This document shows positions 32,232 through 41,720 of a stretch of 64,000 nt of DNA, piece after piece; the first letter of the stretch is position 1, and each line of letters opens with the position of its first letter. Below the pieces are notes generated by a model. That model searched no databases, was not told the origin of the DNA, and saw only the letters and a list, made by a program, of their open reading frames with translations. The DNA lies in NCBI RefSeq assembly GCF_017571495.1, contig NZ_JAGETZ010000009.1:1-64000 (forward strand). The letters are read 5' to 3'. This stretch comes from Hymenobacter negativus. GTDB lineage: Bacteria; Bacteroidota; Bacteroidia; Cytophagales; Hymenobacteraceae. The position numbers were made by a program, and so were the translations under genes.

Positions 32232-32912
32232 TTACTCCGCCGCCCGGTACCCAATGCCACGCACCGTTTCCAGGAAATCGGCGGGGCCGAACTGGGCCAG
32301 CTTCTTGCGCACATTTTTGATGTGGACGTCGATGTAGTTGGAATCAGAATCGTCTTCCAGCACGTTGCCCCACAGGTGCTCGCCAAGCTGCAGGCGGGTG
32401 AGCACCCGGCCGCGGTGCAGCAGCAGGTAGTGCAGCAGGTCGAACTCCTTTTTGGTGAGGGGTACTTCCTGGCCGCCATGGCGGACAATGCGGGCGTTGG
32501 GGTCCATGCTGAAGCCCTGGCCGAAGCTGATTTCAGGCCGCTTCAGGTTGAACTTGCGGCGCGTGATGGCCTGCATCCGGCTGGTGAGCTCCAGCAGCGA
32601 GAAGGGCTTGGGCAGGTAGTCGTCGGCTCCCAGGTCGAGGCCGCGAATGCGGTCGTCGAGGGCGCCGCGGGCAGTGAGAATGATGAAGGAGGCCTCCTGG
32701 TTTTCGTTGAGGCGGGCTTCCTTGAGCAGGTCAAGGCCGTCGCCGCCGGGCAGGCCCAGGTCGAGTAGCACGAAGTCGTAGCTGCTCACATACAGTTTTT
32801 CGGAAGCCTCGGCGTAGGTGTAGGCCGAGTCGACCAGGTATTGGGCTTGCAGCAAAAACTGACGCATTTCCTGGTGCAGGCTTTTTTCGTCTTCGATGAG
32901 CAGAACGTGCAT
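32232..32912 (-). CDS. OmpR/PhoB family response regulator
   Basis: A 226-residue two-component regulator. The receiver has the acidic pair ED at 7-8, phospho-acceptor D51 (LLDLGLPGGDG), LTARG and the lysine in LPKPFS. The C-terminal winged helix-turn-helix contains VPLTKKEFDLLHYLLLHRGR and NYIDVHIKNVRKKL. It is phosphorylated by the kinase at 30684 and binds DNA; target genes are unknown. The start at 32912 is set by the beginning of the receiver fold (MHVLLIEDEKS). Confidence 0.95.
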   Translation of the reverse strand: MHVLLIEDEKSLHQEMRQFLLQAQYLVDSAYTYAEASEKLYVSSYDFVLLDLGLPGGDGLDLLKEARLNENQEASFIILTARGALDDRIRGLDLGADDYLPKPFSLLELTSRMQAITRRKFNLKRPEISFGQGFSMDPNARIVRHGGQEVPLTKKEFDLLHYLLLHRGRVLTRLQLGEHLWGNVLEDDSDSNYIDVHIKNVRKKLAQFGPADFLETVRGIGYRAAE

Positions 32913-33135
32913 GGCGGGGTGTGGTTGATGGGGCAGCGTCGCGGCCGAAACAGTTCCGGGCCGCCAGCGCTTAACGTGTCGCAACATACGGCACATCCGT
33001 CTGAACGGTAGATGAAGCCCGGGCCGGGACAGTTTCCGAATATGTTTTTTAGCCAAAGCCGAACGCTCTGTGCTTTGCCAATTACGGTGTACTTTGCTGA
33101 TGAATCCTTCCATCCATCAAGTTATTCCTTTCTTA

Positions 33136-33741
33136 ATGATGTTCTTTCGTTACGTTGTCTGTTTCTTTACCATTCTGAGTGCTTTAGCCACAAATTCTAC
33201 TGTGCTGGCCCAAGCCAAGCCAAGTAACTCTAAAACCAAAGTAAAACCACTCGTGACCACCGTCTACCTCGTGCGCCACGCCGAAAAAGACACCACCGGC
33301 CACCCCACCGACCCGCCTCTCTCGGGCGTGGGGCAGGTGCGGGCTGTGGCCTTGCGGCAGACGTTGCTGCGCCGGCAGCCCGTGGCCCTCTTCACCACCG
33401 ACACCAAGCGTACCCGCGCCACCCTCGCGCCCCTGGCCGAAGCCCTGAAACTAGAGCCGCAGGTGTACGACCCCCGCCGCGGCCGCGACCTCACCGACCG
33501 CATCACGAAGGACTACGCTGGCAAAACGGTGGTCATCGTGGGTCATTCCAACAACGTGCTGTCGCTCATTGATGATTTTGGGGCCACGCCGCCGGTCGAG
33601 GAAATTGCTGACAATGAGTATGAATACTTGTTCACCGTGCGCCTGGTGGAAGGCCTGATGCCCACCGTGGAAGTGCGCGGCTACGGGGCCGAGCGCAAGC
33701 CCGACCCCAAAGGCAAAGCAGCCGTGAGCACTATGAAGTAG
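33136..33741 (+). CDS. Exported histidine phosphatase family protein
   Basis: A 201-residue protein. A signal peptide occurs at about 1-26 (MMFFRYVVCFFTILSALATN). The phosphohistidine-acid phosphatase motif is VYLVRHAEKD, with the second catalytic histidine in VIVGHSNNVLSL and the arginine near KRTRATLAP. It removes phosphate from small molecules or phosphohistidine, probably in the periplasm. Starts at 33100 and 33070 are also open; 33136 was chosen because the signal peptide begins there. Confidence 0.87.
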   Translation: MMFFRYVVCFFTILSALATNSTVLAQAKPSNSKTKVKPLVTTVYLVRHAEKDTTGHPTDPPLSGVGQVRAVALRQTLLRRQPVALFTTDTKRTRATLAPLAEALKLEPQVYDPRRGRDLTDRITKDYAGKTVVIVGHSNNVLSLIDDFGATPPVEEIADNEYEYLFTVRLVEGLMPTVEVRGYGAERKPDPKGKAAVSTMK

Positions 33742-33766
33742 CGGCGGCAACGGCTACTTTCGCCGC

Positions 33767-34939
33767 ATGAAAAATCAGGTACCCTACCGGTTGCTGTTGT
33801 TGGGGCCAGCGCTGCTAAGCTGCGGGCATGGCCCCAAATCCAAACCGGAGACGCCCGCCACTGCCCAAACTGCAAGCAAGCAGCTTCCAGCCAGGCCGGC
33901 CGCCGCGCCGTTCGTGGGGTATCATCGCTACCGGGGCACCGTAGGCAATATGCCAGTGACGGTGGAGCTGACCATCGGGCCGGAATACGCCGGCGACTCC
34001 GTTCGCTGCATCGGCCATTACTATTACGACCGGTTTGGGGGAGAGCTGGCGTTGAAAGCCGGTAGGCCCTGGCAGGCCAATAAACCGCTGGCCTTGGCCG
34101 AAATGGTGGAAACGTCGGACGATTCCACGCAACCGGTCACGGCCCACTGGCAGGCCGCGCAACCCATGGGCCCGGTGCTCACGGGAACCTGGACCAGCAC
34201 CGCTGGCCGCCAACTGCCCTTTGCGCTGCACGAAGACTACGACGGGGCCGTGCGCTATGAAATGCTGCGGGAGGACGCCGAGGGTGAAAACTGCCCGGCC
34301 AATCAGGAAGGTGGGCAGCAGTTTGGCCTCCAGGCCACGGAATATTACCTGCACCTGCTGGGGCCCGACACCTTGCAGCCCGGCCTGCGCCGACTGCAAT
34401 GCCCCGTGCCAGCCCAGCGCCGCGCCCAGCTTCAGGAGGAGCTCAAAGGCCTGGGCTGCGATGCGGAGCGCTACGGAACCAGTGTGTACCGCGAAGTTAC
34501 CTACAACGCCAACGGGCTCCTTTCGCTGGTGCAAACGGATGACGAGTCGTTGGGTGGCGCGTATCCATTGGGCACCAACACCGCCTACACTTACGACCTG
34601 AGCACCGGAAAACGCTGCGATGTAAGGGATTGGCTGCGTCCGGAGAAAGCTGGCGCCGTGGCCGAGCTCTTTGATGAAGCGCTGCGGGCTGATTCAACCG
34701 GCCAGCTTTTTGCCGGCGAAAAAACAGCCACTGATTCACCCAAAAAAGTGAAGCTGGCCGACCTGCCGGCTTTTGGGCTCAACAGCGAAGGCCTGTTCGA
34801 AACTCTGGGCAATGTGGGGGCTCCGCACGTAGCGCAACGGCTGCCCATCACCATTGCCTATGCCAAACTGGTGCCCTATGTGCGGCCCAATACGCCCCTG
34901 GCGCGCCTGCTACTGGCGCGCGGCTTGCGCAAGCCGTAG
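33767..34939 (+). CDS. Unknown lipoprotein
   Basis: A 390-residue protein with a lipobox (LLSCG, acylation near C19), then a Pro/Ala/Thr linker. The middle domain has VGYHRYRGTVGNMPVTVEL and an end of the type YREVTYNANGLLSLVQTD, GTNTAYTYDLSTGKRCDVRD, which recalls DUF3298/RsiV-like domains. Function unknown. It starts 25 bases after the phosphatase gene and may share its transcript, though TACTTTCG at 33755 could be its own promoter core. Confidence 0.8.
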   Translation: MKNQVPYRLLLLGPALLSCGHGPKSKPETPATAQTASKQLPARPAAAPFVGYHRYRGTVGNMPVTVELTIGPEYAGDSVRCIGHYYYDRFGGELALKAGRPWQANKPLALAEMVETSDDSTQPVTAHWQAAQPMGPVLTGTWTSTAGRQLPFALHEDYDGAVRYEMLREDAEGENCPANQEGGQQFGLQATEYYLHLLGPDTLQPGLRRLQCPVPAQRRAQLQEELKGLGCDAERYGTSVYREVTYNANGLLSLVQTDDESLGGAYPLGTNTAYTYDLSTGKRCDVRDWLRPEKAGAVAELFDEALRADSTGQLFAGEKTATDSPKKVKLADLPAFGLNSEGLFETLGNVGAPHVAQRLPITIAYAKLVPYVRPNTPLARLLLARGLRKP

Positions 34940-35023
34940 TTTGGTGCGCACCGGTTACAAGGCCGTTGCCGTACTTTCGCTGTGGTCCGGCACTACTGGC
35001 GGGCGCGTTTAGGTTACAGTCGT

Positions 35024-36469
35024 ATGCATTTTCCCTTTCAGAAATTCCTGGTTTGTGCCGGCACTGTGCTGGCCCTGACTTCCTCGGCCGCATCGGCGCA
35101 GCGCCGCAAAGCAAAGCCCGCGGCCAAGCCCGCCCCGGCCGCTGCCGCAGCACCTGTTCCGGCGCCCGTATCCGACTCGGTGGCCCTGCGCCGCATCTTT
35201 GATGAAGCCCTGCTCCGCGGCGAGAGCTACGAAAACCTGCGCTACCTCACCGGCAACATTGGGGCCCGCCTCTCCGGCTCGCCCCAGGCCCAGCTGGCAG
35301 TGGAGTGGGGCAAGACCACCATGGAAAAGGCCAAGTTCGACCGCGTGTATCTGCAGGAGGTAATGGTGCCGCACTGGGTGCGCGGCAGCAAGGAGCGGGG
35401 CGAAATCGTGGGCAACAAGGACAAGGGCATCAAGGTACCCATCTGTGCGCTGGGTGGCTCTATCGGCACTGGCGGCAAGCTGAAGGCCGGCGTAGTGGAA
35501 GTGCACAGCCTGGATGAAGTCCGCAACCTGCCCGAAGCGGCCGTGAAAGGCAAGTTCGTGTTTTACAACCGGCCTTTCAACGACGCCCTCATCGAGCCCG
35601 GCGCGGCTTACGGCGGGGCCGTGGACCAGCGCGCGCTTGGTGCAGTAGAGGCTGCCAAAAAAGGTGCCGTGGGCGCCTTGGTGCGCTCCATGACCAGCGC
35701 CCGCGACGACTTCCCGCATACGGGTACCATGCGCCCGGCCACTATTCCCGGAGCCGCCCTCAGCACCAATGCCGCCGATAAGCTCAGCCAGTTGCTCAAG
35801 GCCAACGCCGACCTGCAATTCGAGCTGGAAATGGAGTGCATTGCCCTGCCCGATGAAAAAAGCTATAACGTAGTAGGCGAAATCAAGGGCAGCAAGTACC
35901 CCGACGAAGTCATCACCGTGGGCGGCCACCTCGATTCCTGGGACCTTGCCCAGGGCGCCCACGACGACGGCACCGGCTGCGTACAGAGCATCGAGGCCCT
36001 GCGCCTGCTCCGCGTTGCCGGCTTCAAGCCCGAGCGCACCATTCGCGCGGTGCTGTTCATGAACGAGGAAAACGGCACCCGCGGCGGCAACGAATATGCC
36101 CGGCTGGCCGCCGCCAACAAGGAAATTCACCTCGCCGCCATCGAGTCCGACGGCGGTGGCTTTACCCCCCGGGGCTTCACCGTGGAAGGTGACGCGGCCA
36201 CCGTGGCCAAGCTAGCCAAGCTGGCCCCACTGCTCGCGCCCTACCACGCCGCCGAGGTGACGGCCGGCCATTCCGGCACCGACATCGAGCCCCTGCAGGA
36301 AGCCGTCCATCCCAAAGCCCTCATCGGCTATAAGTGCGACTCACAGCGCTACTTCGACATCCACCACACCGCCGCTGACACTTTTGATAAAGTGAATCGC
36401 CGGGAGCTTGAATTGGGCGGCGCCAGCATGGCCTCACTGATTTACCTGCTGAGCAAATACGGCTTGTAA
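35024..36469 (+). CDS. Secreted M28 family metallopeptidase
   Basis: A 481-residue zinc aminopeptidase. A signal peptide ends near ASAQ (about residue 26), then an Ala/Pro/Lys-rich linker. The zinc ligands are in VGGHLDSWD, GAHDDGTGC, MNEENGTRGG and AIESDGGG; the final ligand is in YFDIHHTAADT. A protease-associated domain is inserted before. It removes N-terminal residues from peptides in the periplasm or outside. The start at 35024 is fixed by the signal; the GTG at 34982 adds 14 unhelpful residues. The terminator at 36507 follows. Confidence 0.94.
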   Translation: MHFPFQKFLVCAGTVLALTSSAASAQRRKAKPAAKPAPAAAAAPVPAPVSDSVALRRIFDEALLRGESYENLRYLTGNIGARLSGSPQAQLAVEWGKTTMEKAKFDRVYLQEVMVPHWVRGSKERGEIVGNKDKGIKVPICALGGSIGTGGKLKAGVVEVHSLDEVRNLPEAAVKGKFVFYNRPFNDALIEPGAAYGGAVDQRALGAVEAAKKGAVGALVRSMTSARDDFPHTGTMRPATIPGAALSTNAADKLSQLLKANADLQFELEMECIALPDEKSYNVVGEIKGSKYPDEVITVGGHLDSWDLAQGAHDDGTGCVQSIEALRLLRVAGFKPERTIRAVLFMNEENGTRGGNEYARLAAANKEIHLAAIESDGGGFTPRGFTVEGDAATVAKLAKLAPLLAPYHAAEVTAGHSGTDIEPLQEAVHPKALIGYKCDSQRYFDIHHTAADTFDKVNRRELELGGASMASLIYLLSKYGL

Positions 36470-36506
36470 CAGAACAGCATTGACCAATGGGCTCCATGAG
36501 AGATAA

Positions 36507-36550
36507 AACAAACCGGCCCCACCTGCTTGCGCGGGTGGGGCCGGTTTGTT
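36507..36550. terminator. Bidirectional terminator, 16-bp stem
   Basis: AACAAACCGGCCCCAC and its complement pair perfectly around a 12-base loop. It lies between the convergent M28 and OmpA genes. Confidence 0.9.
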
Positions 36551-36566
36551 GTTCGAAAAGCCAGGG

Positions 36567-37409
36567 TTAGTTCTGGCCCAGAATCGAGAACAGCTCATCC
36601 AGCTTGGGGGTCAAGATGATGTCGGTGCGACGGTTGAGGGCCTTATTGGCGGGGGTGTCGTTGGCGGCAATGGGCAGGTATTCGGCGCGGCCCGAGGGCG
36701 TTACCTGGGCGGGGTCCATGCCGGCGGTGGTGAGCAGGCGGGTGATTTCGGTGGCACGCATCACGCTCAGGTCCCAGTTGTCGCGGGCCCCGCTGGCGGT
36801 CTGGCCTTTGATAGGTACGTTGTCGGTGTGGCCTTCCACTAGCACGTTCACGTCCTTATTATCCTTGAGGGCTACGGCCAGCTTGCGCAACGCATCCTGG
36901 CCTTTGGGGTCGACTTTGGTGGAGCCCGACTTGAACAGCAGCTGTTCCGAAAGCGACACGTAGACCTTGCCGTTTTTCACGCTCACCTGCAAATCCTGCG
37001 CGTTGAAGCCCAGCAGCGCATCAGAAACCCGTTGGCGCAGGGCCTTGGTGGCGGCATCTTTCTGAGCCAAAGCGCTTTGAAGGTCAGCAATGCGGGCGTT
37101 TTTGCTTTGCAGGTCGGCATCCTTATTTCGCAGGTCGGCGTCCTTGTTTTTGAGGTCAGTTTCGGCGTCGCCCAGATTCTGATTCAGTTGGTTAACTTGC
37201 TGGTTTTTGCTCAGAAGCGAGCCGCGCAATGCTTCTTCGCTGCGGGCCTTGTCGGCGGCCAGAGCGCTTTTCTCCAGGGCCAGTTGGTCGCGCGATTTAG
37301 TTAGCTCAGAGTTTTGCTGTTGGAGAGCGGCGATTTCTTTCTGATTACAACCCGGCAGGGCCAGTAGCGCAGCGCTGACCAGCAGGGTGGGGAAGGAGCG
37401 AAAATTCAT
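36567..37409 (-). CDS. OmpA family lipoprotein with coiled-coil stalk
   Basis: A 280-residue protein. The lipobox LALPGC places acylation near C21. Residues 24-125 are a heptad-rich coiled coil with internal KDADL/KNKDADLR repeats. Residues 140-275 form an OmpA-type peptidoglycan-binding domain: LLFKSGSTKVDPKG, VEGHTDNVPI, NWDLSVMRATEITR, and NRRTDIIL. It should tether the outer membrane to peptidoglycan across the periplasm. The start MNFRSFPTLLV is clear. Confidence 0.95.
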   Translation of the reverse strand: MNFRSFPTLLVSAALLALPGCNQKEIAALQQQNSELTKSRDQLALEKSALAADKARSEEALRGSLLSKNQQVNQLNQNLGDAETDLKNKDADLRNKDADLQSKNARIADLQSALAQKDAATKALRQRVSDALLGFNAQDLQVSVKNGKVYVSLSEQLLFKSGSTKVDPKGQDALRKLAVALKDNKDVNVLVEGHTDNVPIKGQTASGARDNWDLSVMRATEITRLLTTAGMDPAQVTPSGRAEYLPIAANDTPANKALNRRTDIILTPKLDELFSILGQN

Positions 37410-37487
37410 GAGTGGGAAAGAGAAGTAAAGAAGTTAATTAGGCTTTCAAATAGCCCAGCCTTTAAAACGAGGCCCGTTGGCTGGGGT

Positions 37488-37495
37488 TACCTTTG
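37488..37495 (+). promoter_or_regulatory. -7 promoter core (TACCTTTG)
   Basis: A perfect TAnnTTTG only 10 bases before the subtilase start codon. A transcript from it would have a leader of about five bases at most, or none. Confidence 0.6.
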
Positions 37496-37505
37496 GGCCA
37501 ATTCT

Positions 37506-39395
37506 ATGTATTTTCTTCATTTAGTTTCTGCTCTTTGGAATCGCAGAGTGCCGGAGCGGCGGGCCATCGGCCTGGTTCTGGCGCTATTGGGAGCCGCCGG
37601 GCCAGGTGCCGGGCAGGCGCCGGCCGTGGGGCAATCAGCAGTGATGCCGCCCGCCACCCAGCATCCGACGCGCTATTGGGTAACGCTGCGCGATAAAAGC
37701 GGCGTCCGATTCGACCCCGCGCATTATTTCTCGCCGGCCGCGCAAGCCCGCCGCGTCCGCCAAAACCTGCCGGCGTTCGATGCCACCGACCTGCCCGTGC
37801 GGGCCGATTACGTGGCCGCCATTGCGGCGCAAGTCGATACCGTGACGCTGGTGAGCCGTTGGTTTAATGCCGTAGCCTGCCGGGCCACACCGGCTCAGGC
37901 CGCCGCGTTGCGCCAGCTGCCCGGCGTGCGTAGCGTGGCGGTATGGCCCCAGCGCGAAGTGGAAGTTGCAGGTACCAAGCCAGCCGGTTTGCCAGCGGCA
38001 AAGTCCCGTTTTGCCGACACACCCAAACCCATCAACTCCAACGACTACCTGCTGGCGCGTCGCCAAACCGCCGCCCTCGACGGAGCCGCCCTGCGCGCTA
38101 CGGGTCTGGATGGCAAGGGCATGCGCATTGCAGTGTTCGATGTAGGCTTTCGGGGCCTGAAGGAGCATCCGGCCTTCCGCGAACTGGTGGCCGACAAGCG
38201 CATCGTGGCCACGCACGACTTCCTGCGCAACCGCGACGACGTATTTCTCGGTGGCGGACACGGTACCGAAGTGATGGGCTGCCTGGCTGGCCGCCTGCCC
38301 ATGAGCCCTACCGCCGTGCCCGGTCTGGCGCTGGGCCTGGCTCCCGCGGCCGAGTACCTGCTGGCCCGCACCGAGCAGCTGCACCGCGAGCGCTACGCCG
38401 AGGAAGAAGCCTGGCTGGCGGCCGTAGAGTGGGCCGACCGCCTGGGCGCCGACATCATCAACTCCTCGCTGGCCTACACCGAGCAGCGCTATTTTCCCGA
38501 GCAGATGGACGGCCACCGCAGCCTCATTGCCCGCGCTGCCAACCTGGCCGCTCGCAAAGGCGTGCTGGTGGTGAGCGCCGCCGGCAACGACGGCGACGAC
38601 GACTGGGTCCGCATTGGCACCCCGGCTGATGCGGACTCCGTGCTGGCTATTGGCGGCCTCGACCCCGAAACCGGCCTGCACGTCGATTTTAGTTCGTTTG
38701 GCCCCACCGCCGACCGGCGGCTCAAGCCCAATCTGGCGGCTTTCGGCATCGTGCTCACGACCACGCCGGGCGGCGATTATGAGCGGCTGGAAGGCACGTC
38801 GTTTGCCTCGCCGCTGGTGGCGGGCTTTGCGGCTTGCCTGTGGCAGCAGCACCGCAAGCTCACAGCCATGCAGCTATTTCAGGGCCTGGAAAAATCGGCG
38901 GAGCTGTATCCTTATTTCGACTATGCGCACGGCTACGGCCGGCCCCGCTTTGCGCACTTTCAAACCAGTAAATCGGAAATTACGGTAGCGCCCACCTTTG
39001 ATTTTGTGCCGCACGATAGCCTTGTAGCCGTCGTTATTCGGCCCGAAGCCGCCATTCGGCCGGCCGAAACCCTTCCGCTATTGGCCGACCAAAGCGATGC
39101 CACCCTGCCATTTGCTCTGCCCGCGCCCGAGGCCAAAACGCCTTCCGACAATGTGCCCCGTGTGGGCCACGAGCAGCCAATATCGGCCGGTAGCCCGCCG
39201 CTGGCCTCACTGCCCGAGCCCAATTACCCGGCCTATCTCTACTGGAACCTGGCCGACCGCCGCGGCGTGTTGCGCCGCTACGAAACCCGCGCCGTAACCC
39301 AACGCTTGGTGGTCCAGATTCCTCGCCGGCTGTTTAGTGGCGGCAACGTGCTACGGGTTCACTTCAAAGGCTACACGGCCACTTATTCAGAATGA
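37506..39395 (+). CDS. Secreted S8 (subtilisin-like) serine protease
   Basis: A 629-residue subtilase, unrelated in detail to the one at 1871. A signal peptide precedes about residue 40. The catalytic set is Asp in IAVFDVGF, His in GGGHGTEVMG, Asn in VVSAAGNDGD and Ser in EGTSFASPLVAG. Beyond the catalytic domain (to about 480) lies a region of about 150 residues without a known domain. The protein's stop overlaps the start of a beta-barrel gene by four bases (ATGA), so the two are translationally coupled. The enzyme is likely periplasmic or surface exposed. Confidence 0.93.
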   Translation: MYFLHLVSALWNRRVPERRAIGLVLALLGAAGPGAGQAPAVGQSAVMPPATQHPTRYWVTLRDKSGVRFDPAHYFSPAAQARRVRQNLPAFDATDLPVRADYVAAIAAQVDTVTLVSRWFNAVACRATPAQAAALRQLPGVRSVAVWPQREVEVAGTKPAGLPAAKSRFADTPKPINSNDYLLARRQTAALDGAALRATGLDGKGMRIAVFDVGFRGLKEHPAFRELVADKRIVATHDFLRNRDDVFLGGGHGTEVMGCLAGRLPMSPTAVPGLALGLAPAAEYLLARTEQLHRERYAEEEAWLAAVEWADRLGADIINSSLAYTEQRYFPEQMDGHRSLIARAANLAARKGVLVVSAAGNDGDDDWVRIGTPADADSVLAIGGLDPETGLHVDFSSFGPTADRRLKPNLAAFGIVLTTTPGGDYERLEGTSFASPLVAGFAACLWQQHRKLTAMQLFQGLEKSAELYPYFDYAHGYGRPRFAHFQTSKSEITVAPTFDFVPHDSLVAVVIRPEAAIRPAETLPLLADQSDATLPFALPAPEAKTPSDNVPRVGHEQPISAGSPPLASLPEPNYPAYLYWNLADRRGVLRRYETRAVTQRLVVQIPRRLFSGGNVLRVHFKGYTATYSE

Positions 39396-40138
39396 GCGCG
39401 CTAGCTAGCAAAAAGCAAAAACCGGGGAAATGGGGCATGGCAGCGCTAGCAACCGTGCTACTGGGCATTGCGGCACCGGCCGCGCATGCCCAGCAGGTAT
39501 TGGTGCAGGGCAACGTAGCCGAGGACACGGTGAAGAATGCCTTCGGCCCAAACCGGCATTACTTCGGGCACTTGTATGTGGGCTACGGGCTACTGGCGGG
39601 CGCTGCCGCCCCGGGGAGCGAAATACGCTACGGCCTACGCTCGGCAGAGCTGCGTGCCGGGGGCCGGCTGAAAATCCGCTTCACCCAGGCGCTGGCGGCC
39701 ACCGTCGATTTGGGATACGGCTACCTGCGTTACGACCTGGCTCAGAATAGCCAGAAGCTCCTGCCCACACCCAGTCTGCACCGCCGCGAAACCCTGGGGC
39801 TGCACCGCCTCTACTCCGAAGTGGGGCTGCGCCTGAACTACGGCCGCCGGGGCAACACCGTGGGCAGCTACCTCGACCTGCTGGCTGGCGGCGGCTGGGT
39901 GGCCGGCACCTCCCACACCACCGAAGACGACCCCGGCCCGGGCATCGGCTCCGTCGAAACCACCGAGCACGGCTTGCCCTACCTCCGCCGCTGGACCACC
40001 GGCCTGGGCGCCCGCCTGGGGTTCGACCGTTACGCCCTCACGGCGCGCTACCGCACCAGCGCCGCCTACGCCAGTGCTTACACGGCCTGGCCGGAGCTGC
40101 CGCGCTGGGTGTTAGGGGTAGAAATTGGCTTATTCTGA
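39392..40138 (+). CDS. Outer membrane beta-barrel-like protein
   Basis: A 248-residue protein with a signal peptide ending AAHAQ near residue 34. The mature part has alternating hydrophobic and polar residues and many Tyr/Gly (HYFGHLYVGYGLLAG, TVDLGYGYLRYDL, YLDLLAGGGWVAG), typical of an 8- or 10-strand barrel. It ends with aromatic and hydrophobic residues (VLGVEIGLF), as outer-membrane barrels do. It overlaps the subtilase stop by four bases. A role with that protease, for example as its anchor or exit pore, is conjecture. Confidence 0.8.
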   Translation: MSALASKKQKPGKWGMAALATVLLGIAAPAAHAQQVLVQGNVAEDTVKNAFGPNRHYFGHLYVGYGLLAGAAAPGSEIRYGLRSAELRAGGRLKIRFTQALAATVDLGYGYLRYDLAQNSQKLLPTPSLHRRETLGLHRLYSEVGLRLNYGRRGNTVGSYLDLLAGGGWVAGTSHTTEDDPGPGIGSVETTEHGLPYLRRWTTGLGARLGFDRYALTARYRTSAAYASAYTAWPELPRWVLGVEIGLF

Positions 40139-40293
40139 GGCGAATGAAGCCGAAGGGCAAACCAATTTTCAGGGCTTTACCGTAAAATTCATTCCAGGCC
40201 AGCAACCGGTCAAATAATCGGAGAATTGCCATAGCCCCATCTTCCCACCTTACCTTCGTGCGTTCGCAGCCCACCGCGCCGCCCTTTCAGTTC

Positions 40294-40914
40294 ATGAAAA
40301 CGTCTTTTTCTGCCCTTTCTGGCCTAACCCTGATTGCTTTAGGACTCAGCCTGCAGCTCACTTCCTGCGTCAGCACCGAGCGCGAAGTCAGCACTTCTTC
40401 CACCGACCCCCGCGCCACCTATACCCCGCCGCCCGCCGGCAGCCGCGTCCGGGTGAACGGCAAAACGGTGCTCAACACCGTGAGCGCCACCCATACGTTC
40501 TCAAACCCCACCACGCAGGACAACTTCATTCTGCAGCTGCGGGGCCCCCGCATTCTCACGGCCCAAGCCCACCTTATCGTGACCAATAGCAAGGGTGACA
40601 CCCTGCGCCACGAAGTGCTGCCCGCCCGCGCCCTGCTCAGTCACACCGACATCACAGACGCCCAGTCGGCCAGTGTGCGCGACCAGGAAATTGCCATTTT
40701 GCAGGGCATGAACAATTTTTTCGCTGATTCGCATTTCACCAACCCCGCCATCCCGGCCGGTAGTGAACAGCCCGCCGAAGTAGACGCCAAAACCTGGTCT
40801 GCTCTGCGCGAAGACCCCAGCACCGTGGGCTTCGAATATACCGGAGCGGGTGGGGCCGAGCGGCGCATCGCCTTCGCCCGCAAGCTGGGTAAGGCCGTCG
40901 ATATGGCGCAATAG
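40294..40914 (+). CDS. Unknown lipoprotein
   Basis: A 206-residue protein with a lipobox (LQLTSC, acylation near C24). A Ser/Thr/Pro linker follows, then a globular domain with RVRVNGKTVLNTVSATHTF, and NFILQLRGPRILTAQAHLIV. No family known. It probably sits in the periplasm on the inner or outer membrane. The start MKTSFSAL was chosen because of the lipobox; a TACCTTCG promoter-like motif lies upstream. Confidence 0.78.
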   Translation: MKTSFSALSGLTLIALGLSLQLTSCVSTEREVSTSSTDPRATYTPPPAGSRVRVNGKTVLNTVSATHTFSNPTTQDNFILQLRGPRILTAQAHLIVTNSKGDTLRHEVLPARALLSHTDITDAQSASVRDQEIAILQGMNNFFADSHFTNPAIPAGSEQPAEVDAKTWSALREDPSTVGFEYTGAGGAERRIAFARKLGKAVDMAQ

Positions 40915-40969
40915 CGCTTGGCTCAGCATAGTTGATTAATAAACACTGGTTCATTTTTACGTTAACCTC

Positions 40970-41578
40970 ATGAAGTTCCTGATTTCCTTCGCCGTGGTGC
41001 TAGTGCTGATACTGGCCTATTTCCGTCTTTTCCCTTCCGCCCCCATCAATCCGGTGCTGCCAGTGCCGCAAGGCCAGGAAGAAGTGAACGGCCATAATGC
41101 CGACGTGCCCAAAGGCGCAACTCAGGATGAAGAAGAAGGCGAGGAGGAAGAGCAACACGGCAGCACCAGCATTGCGCCGGCCACGCCCGGCCAGACCTAC
41201 GGCGCAGCCATCAGCCCGGCCGGTGCCCTGCCCATGACGGCCCTCGCCACGGCCCTTGGCACCCGCGATTCGGCCAAGGTGACGCTCACTGGCAAGGCTT
41301 CGGCCGTGTGCCAGGCCAAAGGCTGCTGGATGACCCTGCCCACGGCCGACGGCAAAGAAATGCGCGTCCGCTTCCGCGACTACGCGTTTTTCGTACCCAA
41401 GGACCTTAGTGGCCACGAGGTGGTAGTGAGCGGCTGGGCTTACCGCAGCACCGTACCCAAAGCCGATTTGCAGCACTATGCCAAAGACGCCGGCAAGTCG
41501 GACCAGGAGATTGCCGCCATCACCCAGGATGAGCAGCAGCTCACTTTTCTGGCCGATGGTGTGCGGGTGGTAAACTAA
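40970..41578 (+). CDS. DUF4920 membrane-anchored protein
   Basis: A 202-residue protein. An N-terminal membrane anchor (1-18) is followed by an acidic run (DEEEGEEEEQ) and a DUF4920 domain from about residue 75: LTGKASAVCQAKGCWMTLP, then VRFRDYAFFVPKDLSGHEV. The CxxxGCWM motif is the hallmark and may bind metal. Function unknown. A terminator follows. Confidence 0.88.
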   Translation: MKFLISFAVVLVLILAYFRLFPSAPINPVLPVPQGQEEVNGHNADVPKGATQDEEEGEEEEQHGSTSIAPATPGQTYGAAISPAGALPMTALATALGTRDSAKVTLTGKASAVCQAKGCWMTLPTADGKEMRVRFRDYAFFVPKDLSGHEVVVSGWAYRSTVPKADLQHYAKDAGKSDQEIAAITQDEQQLTFLADGVRVVN

Positions 41579-41607
41579 GGTTAGCCGCTGACTGTGAAAT
41601 TGCTGGG

Positions 41608-41633
41608 AAGGCCGCCTCAACGGGCGGCCTTTT
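41608..41633 (+). terminator. Terminator
   Basis: AAGGCCGCC pairs perfectly with GGCGGCCTT around a 6-base loop, with a T-run after. Ends the DUF4920 transcript. Confidence 0.85.
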
Positions 41634-41720
41634 CGTTTTACCGCTTGTTTTAAAACCTTGCCGTAGCTTGCGGCCCGCGTCAGTTTGAACCGCTTTTTGC
41701 CCCGGTCGGGGCCTTTCCCA

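Noticed and set aside
35009..36130. A 373-codon frame antisense to the M28 peptidase
   Set aside because: Shadow; the plus strand has all zinc-ligand motifs.
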